Origin: an uncultured Lachnospiraceae bacterium
GTDB lineage: Bacteria; Bacillota; Clostridia; Lachnospirales; Lachnospiraceae
Direction of reading: 5' to 3'
Length of the DNA stretch: 64,000 bases
NCBI GenBank assembly: GCA_900544445.1
Contig: UQVK01000001.1
Span: 1 to 64,000, forward strand
Positions 60,735-64,000 of this stretch are shown in pieces. The position numbers and the translations under genes were made by a program. Position 1 is the stretch's first letter. Each line of letters begins with the position of its first letter. The notes beneath the pieces are model-generated. The model saw nothing but the letters and a program-made list of their open reading frames with translations, searched no databases and was not told the DNA's origin.

Positions 60735-62303
60735 ATGAAAGCAAAAAAAGTGACAGGATTGTTGTTGGCGTTTGCAATGGCTTTTTCCATGACCGCGTGC
60801 GGTAATTCCACTTCAACCTCTGCGGATTCCGCAGAATCATCCGGCTCAGGGGAAGAAGCGGCTCAGGATCAGGCGGACAGTTCGGAAAGGGTTCCGATCA
60901 GATGGCTTACTACGGGCGATACGGCTGCTGAGGTTATCGAGGATGGAGACCGCATTATCGAAGAGATTAACAATAGGCTTGGGATCGATCTGACGGTGGA
61001 AATCGTACCGGAAGGGAATACGGAAAAGGTTAATGTAGCCATGGCATCGGGAGATTTCCCGGATATTGTAACCGGAGCGTACGGAACGAGCGCGACACAG
61101 CAGTGGATTGACGACGGAATGGTAATCTCTCTCAACGATTATATGGACAGCAGCCCGGATATAACGGCATGGCTCGAGGATTATGAATGGTCGGCTCAGG
61201 ACGGCAACTATTATGGACTGCCCTTTATTACGCAGTATGAGACTGCCAATTCCCTCGTCATTATGAGACAGGACTGGCTGGACAATCTGGGGCTTTCCTA
61301 TCCGGAAACGCTGGATGAGATAAAGGAGGTATTGAACGCATTTACCTTCAATGATCCGGATGGAAACGGTCAGGACGATACGTTTGGTTATACCGCTCAG
61401 AAGCTGACAGATTCATCATCGACTCCATTTGACTGGGTATTTTTTGCCTATGGACTGGAATATGCAGATTATACACTGGATGAGGATGGAAATATTATTG
61501 CCTGGTTTGAGGATGATTCCTTTGTTCCGGCCATGCAGTACATTAAGGAACTCTGGGACAGCGGTGTGATCGATCCAGAACTGATGTTAAATGACAGCAC
61601 GAAAAAGGAAGAAAAATTCTATCAGGGAAAGAGCGGTTCCATGCTGGCGCCTTTGTTCCGTCATGTGAGCAGACATGAAAGCAGCGTACAGGAACTGTAT
61701 CCCGAAGCAACGATCAGTTACGGACTGCCTCCGAAGGGGCCTGATGGAGCGAGCGGACTGAACAGACAGGGAAAGAGCGGAATGTTCACCTGTATAACAA
61801 CGGCCTGTGAAAATCCGGACAAGGCGGCGGAATTCCTGAATTTCATGGTTTCCGAGGAAGGAAATAATCTGCTCAGACTTGGAATCGAGGGAATCCATTA
61901 TACGATGGATGGCGATACGGTAGTGTTTAATGAAGAAGAGAGAGCCAAAGACGCCTTTTCACCTGACGGATGGGCACATGCGCTGGCATGGGGATCCTTC
62001 TACTGGCCGCTGGAGAGCGGATATCTGCCGGATACTGAGCCGAACAGAGAAAGGGCTCTGGAGACGGTGGAACTGGCCTCTGAGTGTCAGATACCGAATC
62101 TGATTAAACAGAAAACTGCGGTGGAAATTGAGAATGCTTCTGTGGCCGGAGATGTGTTTACACAGTATTTCTCCGATATGCTGCAGGGAAAGATCGGCAT
62201 TGAGGAAGGCGCACAAAAGCTGAGTGAAGAGTGGAGAGCGCAGGGAGGACAGGAGATCATCGATTCCGTGACAGAGGTCTATCAGACACAGTCTGCGCAG
62301 TAA
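60735..62303 (+). CDS. Extracellular solute-binding lipoprotein of second cassette
   Basis: A 522-residue binding protein. The signal peptide KKVTGLLLAFAMAFSMTAC ends in the lipobox SMTAC. After a Ser/Asp/Glu-rich linker comes the binding fold, with IMRQDWLDNLGLSYPETLD and FNDPDGNGQDDTFGYT; the latter is the same EF-hand-like calcium loop as in the first cassette's protein. The length again fits the large LplA-type group. Substrate is unknown; the sulfatase gene downstream suggests sulfated oligosaccharides. A 14-bp hairpin without a T-run follows the stop. Confidence 0.93.
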   Translation: MKAKKVTGLLLAFAMAFSMTACGNSTSTSADSAESSGSGEEAAQDQADSSERVPIRWLTTGDTAAEVIEDGDRIIEEINNRLGIDLTVEIVPEGNTEKVNVAMASGDFPDIVTGAYGTSATQQWIDDGMVISLNDYMDSSPDITAWLEDYEWSAQDGNYYGLPFITQYETANSLVIMRQDWLDNLGLSYPETLDEIKEVLNAFTFNDPDGNGQDDTFGYTAQKLTDSSSTPFDWVFFAYGLEYADYTLDEDGNIIAWFEDDSFVPAMQYIKELWDSGVIDPELMLNDSTKKEEKFYQGKSGSMLAPLFRHVSRHESSVQELYPEATISYGLPPKGPDGASGLNRQGKSGMFTCITTACENPDKAAEFLNFMVSEEGNNLLRLGIEGIHYTMDGDTVVFNEEERAKDAFSPDGWAHALAWGSFYWPLESGYLPDTEPNRERALETVELASECQIPNLIKQKTAVEIENASVAGDVFTQYFSDMLQGKIGIEEGAQKLSEEWRAQGGQEIIDSVTEVYQTQSAQ

Positions 62304-62328
62304 AAGAATCAACTGTGCTGAAGTGTGA

Positions 62329-62362
62329 AGGAAAGGCGGGAAGGTGTATTCCCGCCTTTCCT
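62329..62362 (+). other. Hairpin without T-run after the second binding-protein gene
   Basis: AGGAAAGGCGGGAA and TTCCCGCCTTTCCT form a perfect 14-bp stem with a 6-nt loop. Because no T-run follows, it is more likely an mRNA stabiliser inside the operon than a terminator. Confidence 0.65.
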
Positions 62363-62408
62363 GATAAAATGGAGCGGGGAATGCTCCGGTATGGAGGAAA
62401 CTGTGAAA

Positions 62409-63887
62409 ATGGAGAAAAAACCAGATATCATTTTTATCCTTACGGACGACCAGGGAGCATGGGCCATGCATTGTGCAGGAACACCGGAACTTTACACACC
62501 GAACCTGGATCGAATCGCCTCGAATGGAATGAGGTTTGAAAATTTTTTCTGCGCCTCTCCTGTCTGTTCGCCGGCGAGGGCGTCGCTGCTGACCGGAAAA
62601 ATGCCGTCCTCACATGGAGTACATGACTGGATTAGAAGCGGAAACGTGGACAGAGAAAAGTTTGCCGAACAGGGCAGGGAGAATCCTTATGGAACCGGAT
62701 ATGACATGGAAGAGAAGCCCATTGGCTATCTGGATGAACAAATCGCCTACACGGATCTTCTGGCAAAGAATGGTTATCAGTGCGCGCTTGCGGGTAAATG
62801 GCATCTGGGGGACAGCGTGAGAATGCAGCATGGCTTTTCCAGATGGTATACGCTGGGACTGGGAGGCTGCTGTTATTACCATCCGGATATTGTCGAAGAC
62901 GGTCAGATACAGGTACAACACGGGAAATATGTGACGGAACTGATCACGGATAAGGCGCTGGAATGGCTGGATGAATTCCTGGAAAAGGACGACCCGTTCT
63001 ATCTGTCCGTACATTATACGGCGCCGCATTCTCCATGGGGAGAGGAGCAGCATCCGAAAAAATGGATCGATTATTACAGGGACTGTGCCTTTGAGAGCAT
63101 TCCGGATATTCCGGATCATCCTGATATGACGACTGGACCGGTGTATGGAACGAAGAAAAGAAGAGAAAATCTGATCGGCTATTTTGCGGCGATCAGCGCG
63201 ATGGATGAACAGGTGGGGCGTATTTTAGACCGACTGGAAGGATCCGGTAGAGCACAGGATGTGCTTCTTATCTTTGCGGCGGACAATGGCATGAGCATGG
63301 GGCAGCACGGGATATGGGGAAAGGGAAACGGAACTTTCCCGATGAATATGTATGATACGGCAGTAAAAGTGCCGTTTCTCGCCACCTGGCTCGGACATAT
63401 ACGGGAAGGAAGCGTCTGTGAGGAACTGATCAGTGCCTATGATCTGTTTCCGACGCTGATGAGCCTTGCCGGAATCGATTACAGCAGCGCCGGAGATTTG
63501 TGCGGCCATAGCTTTGCGGATATTCTGTGTGGAACAGAGAGCGGTGAAACAGAGAAGACAAATGAGGGAATTGTGGTCTATGACGAGTATGGACCGGTAC
63601 GGATGATACGAACGAAAGAATGGAAGTATGTTCACCGGTATCCATATGGGAAAAATGAACTTTATGATCTGAAGGAGGATCCGCAGGAAGAGAATAACCT
63701 GTATGGGCAGGAGCGATACGAAGAGGTGATTCTTGATTTGCGAAAACGTCTGGAAGGATGGTTTGCCCGATATGCAGATGCAGATCTGGACGGCGTGAGA
63801 CAGGCGGTCACCGGAGCGGGACAGTTGGGACCGGCGGGAAAGAGAGCCGGGCGAGTGGAAATTTACGCGCCGGTTGAACTGATCTGA
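62409..63887 (+). CDS. Sulfatase, Cys-type, cytoplasmic
   Basis: A 492-residue enzyme that removes sulfate from sugars. The N-terminal metal site is IIFILTDDQGAWAMHCAG and the formylglycine signature is C53 in SPVCSPARASLLTG (C-x-P-x-R). Further blocks are CALAGKWHLGDS, LSVHYTAPHSPW and LIFAADNGMSMGQHGIWGKG. The Cys-type motif means maturation by a radical-SAM enzyme (anSME) in anaerobes; none is in the window. No signal peptide is seen, so it should act on imported sulfated oligosaccharides, which fits the adjacent importer. ATG 62409 is chosen by family; a GTG at 62403 with GGAGG five bases upstream is a good alternative. It is the last gene of the operon. Confidence 0.9.
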   Translation: MEKKPDIIFILTDDQGAWAMHCAGTPELYTPNLDRIASNGMRFENFFCASPVCSPARASLLTGKMPSSHGVHDWIRSGNVDREKFAEQGRENPYGTGYDMEEKPIGYLDEQIAYTDLLAKNGYQCALAGKWHLGDSVRMQHGFSRWYTLGLGGCCYYHPDIVEDGQIQVQHGKYVTELITDKALEWLDEFLEKDDPFYLSVHYTAPHSPWGEEQHPKKWIDYYRDCAFESIPDIPDHPDMTTGPVYGTKKRRENLIGYFAAISAMDEQVGRILDRLEGSGRAQDVLLIFAADNGMSMGQHGIWGKGNGTFPMNMYDTAVKVPFLATWLGHIREGSVCEELISAYDLFPTLMSLAGIDYSSAGDLCGHSFADILCGTESGETEKTNEGIVVYDEYGPVRMIRTKEWKYVHRYPYGKNELYDLKEDPQEENNLYGQERYEEVILDLRKRLEGWFARYADADLDGVRQAVTGAGQLGPAGKRAGRVEIYAPVELI

Positions 63888-63912
63888 GCGAGGAGGTTCA
63901 GGCGAAAGCTGC

Positions 63913-63955
63913 AAGACAGAAAAACCTCCGCAGAAGCGGAGGTTTTTCTGTCTTA
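63913..63955 (+). terminator. Terminator after the sulfatase gene
   Basis: AAGACAGAAAAACCTCCG (63913-63930) and its exact complement (63937-63954) form an 18-bp stem with a 6-nt loop and T-rich 3' arm. Confidence 0.9.
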
Positions 63956-64000
63956 TGAGGGGGGAGATAGTGTAACAATAGGTGTTGTTCATCTATCTGT

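Overview
The window looks like chromosome from a gut-type clostridium of the Lachnospiraceae (Bacillota). The basis is AGGAGG-type ribosome sites throughout, T-box and ZTP leaders, an LL-diaminopimelate aminotransferase, LplB-type sugar importers with YesM/YesN-like regulators, and several small families typical of that group (DUF6106, DUF6062, DUF3784, DUF3783, DUF4234, DUF975; assigned from memory). Composition is moderately GC-rich, with AT-rich islands at about 24.7-25.5 kb and 58.4-58.8 kb. This placement is inference; no rRNA or tRNA gene was seen to anchor it.

Layout. 0-2.9 kb: the end of glutamine synthetase, its ANTAR-type companion, and two lysine/peptidoglycan genes (dapF, dapL). 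2.9-5.5 kb: hairpin-rich DNA, an Rpn-family nuclease gene, one copy of a dispersed structured repeat, and a long T-box leader. 5.5-10.3 kb: the tRNA-dependent amidation operon, archaeal-type AspRS then gatC, gatA, gatB. 10.4-14.6 kb: small membrane proteins, guaB and a phosphoglycerate-mutase-like phosphatase. 14.8-20.9 kb: a carbohydrate ABC importer (two permeases and a binding lipoprotein) with a YesM/YesN two-component system. 20.9-24.3 kb: a class D beta-lactamase-like lipoprotein, a monofunctional peptidoglycan glycosyltransferase and a GT-C-like membrane protein. 24.3-25.5 kb: hairpins and a frameshifted PBECR4-like gene in AT-rich DNA. 25.5-27.8 kb: a ZTP riboswitch controlling a PurO-type IMP cyclohydrolase and a stand-alone AICAR transformylase. 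28.4-36.1 kb: beta-mannosidase, a HipA-like kinase and an ABC exporter pair. 36.4-41.3 kb: small genes and a T-box-controlled CstA. 41.5-46.6 kb: GlnRS, a MocR regulator with an aldehyde dehydrogenase, and DUF3783. 46.8-47.1 kb: an orphan transcription unit, read here as a small RNA with C-rich loops. 47.2-58.4 kb: LacI and TetR regulators, a uracil-family permease, a broken aldo/keto reductase, a P-type calcium-type ATPase and a membrane-anchored AraC regulator. 58.8-63.9 kb: a second importer with a cytoplasmic sulfatase.

How the genes work together. The AspRS/GatCAB operon should charge tRNA-Asn by transamidation and carries a T-box whose specifier reads AAC. A separate GlnRS is also encoded, so tRNA-Gln need not use GatCAB. 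The ZTP switch senses a relative of AICAR and controls the two enzymes that consume AICAR. The two sugar importers share the gene order permease-permease-binding protein, have no ATPase of their own, and each has a GC-rich hairpin without a T-run just after the binding-protein gene. They differ in regulator type.

Most worth a second look: the small-RNA candidate with C-rich hairpin loops (46.84-47.13 kb); a 126-bp dispersed structured repeat whose apical loop appears inverted between its two copies (4.5 and 49.2 kb); and arrays of short perfect hairpins inserted in leaders and operon gaps (3.0, 5.2, 7.3, 24.4 and 25.7 kb).
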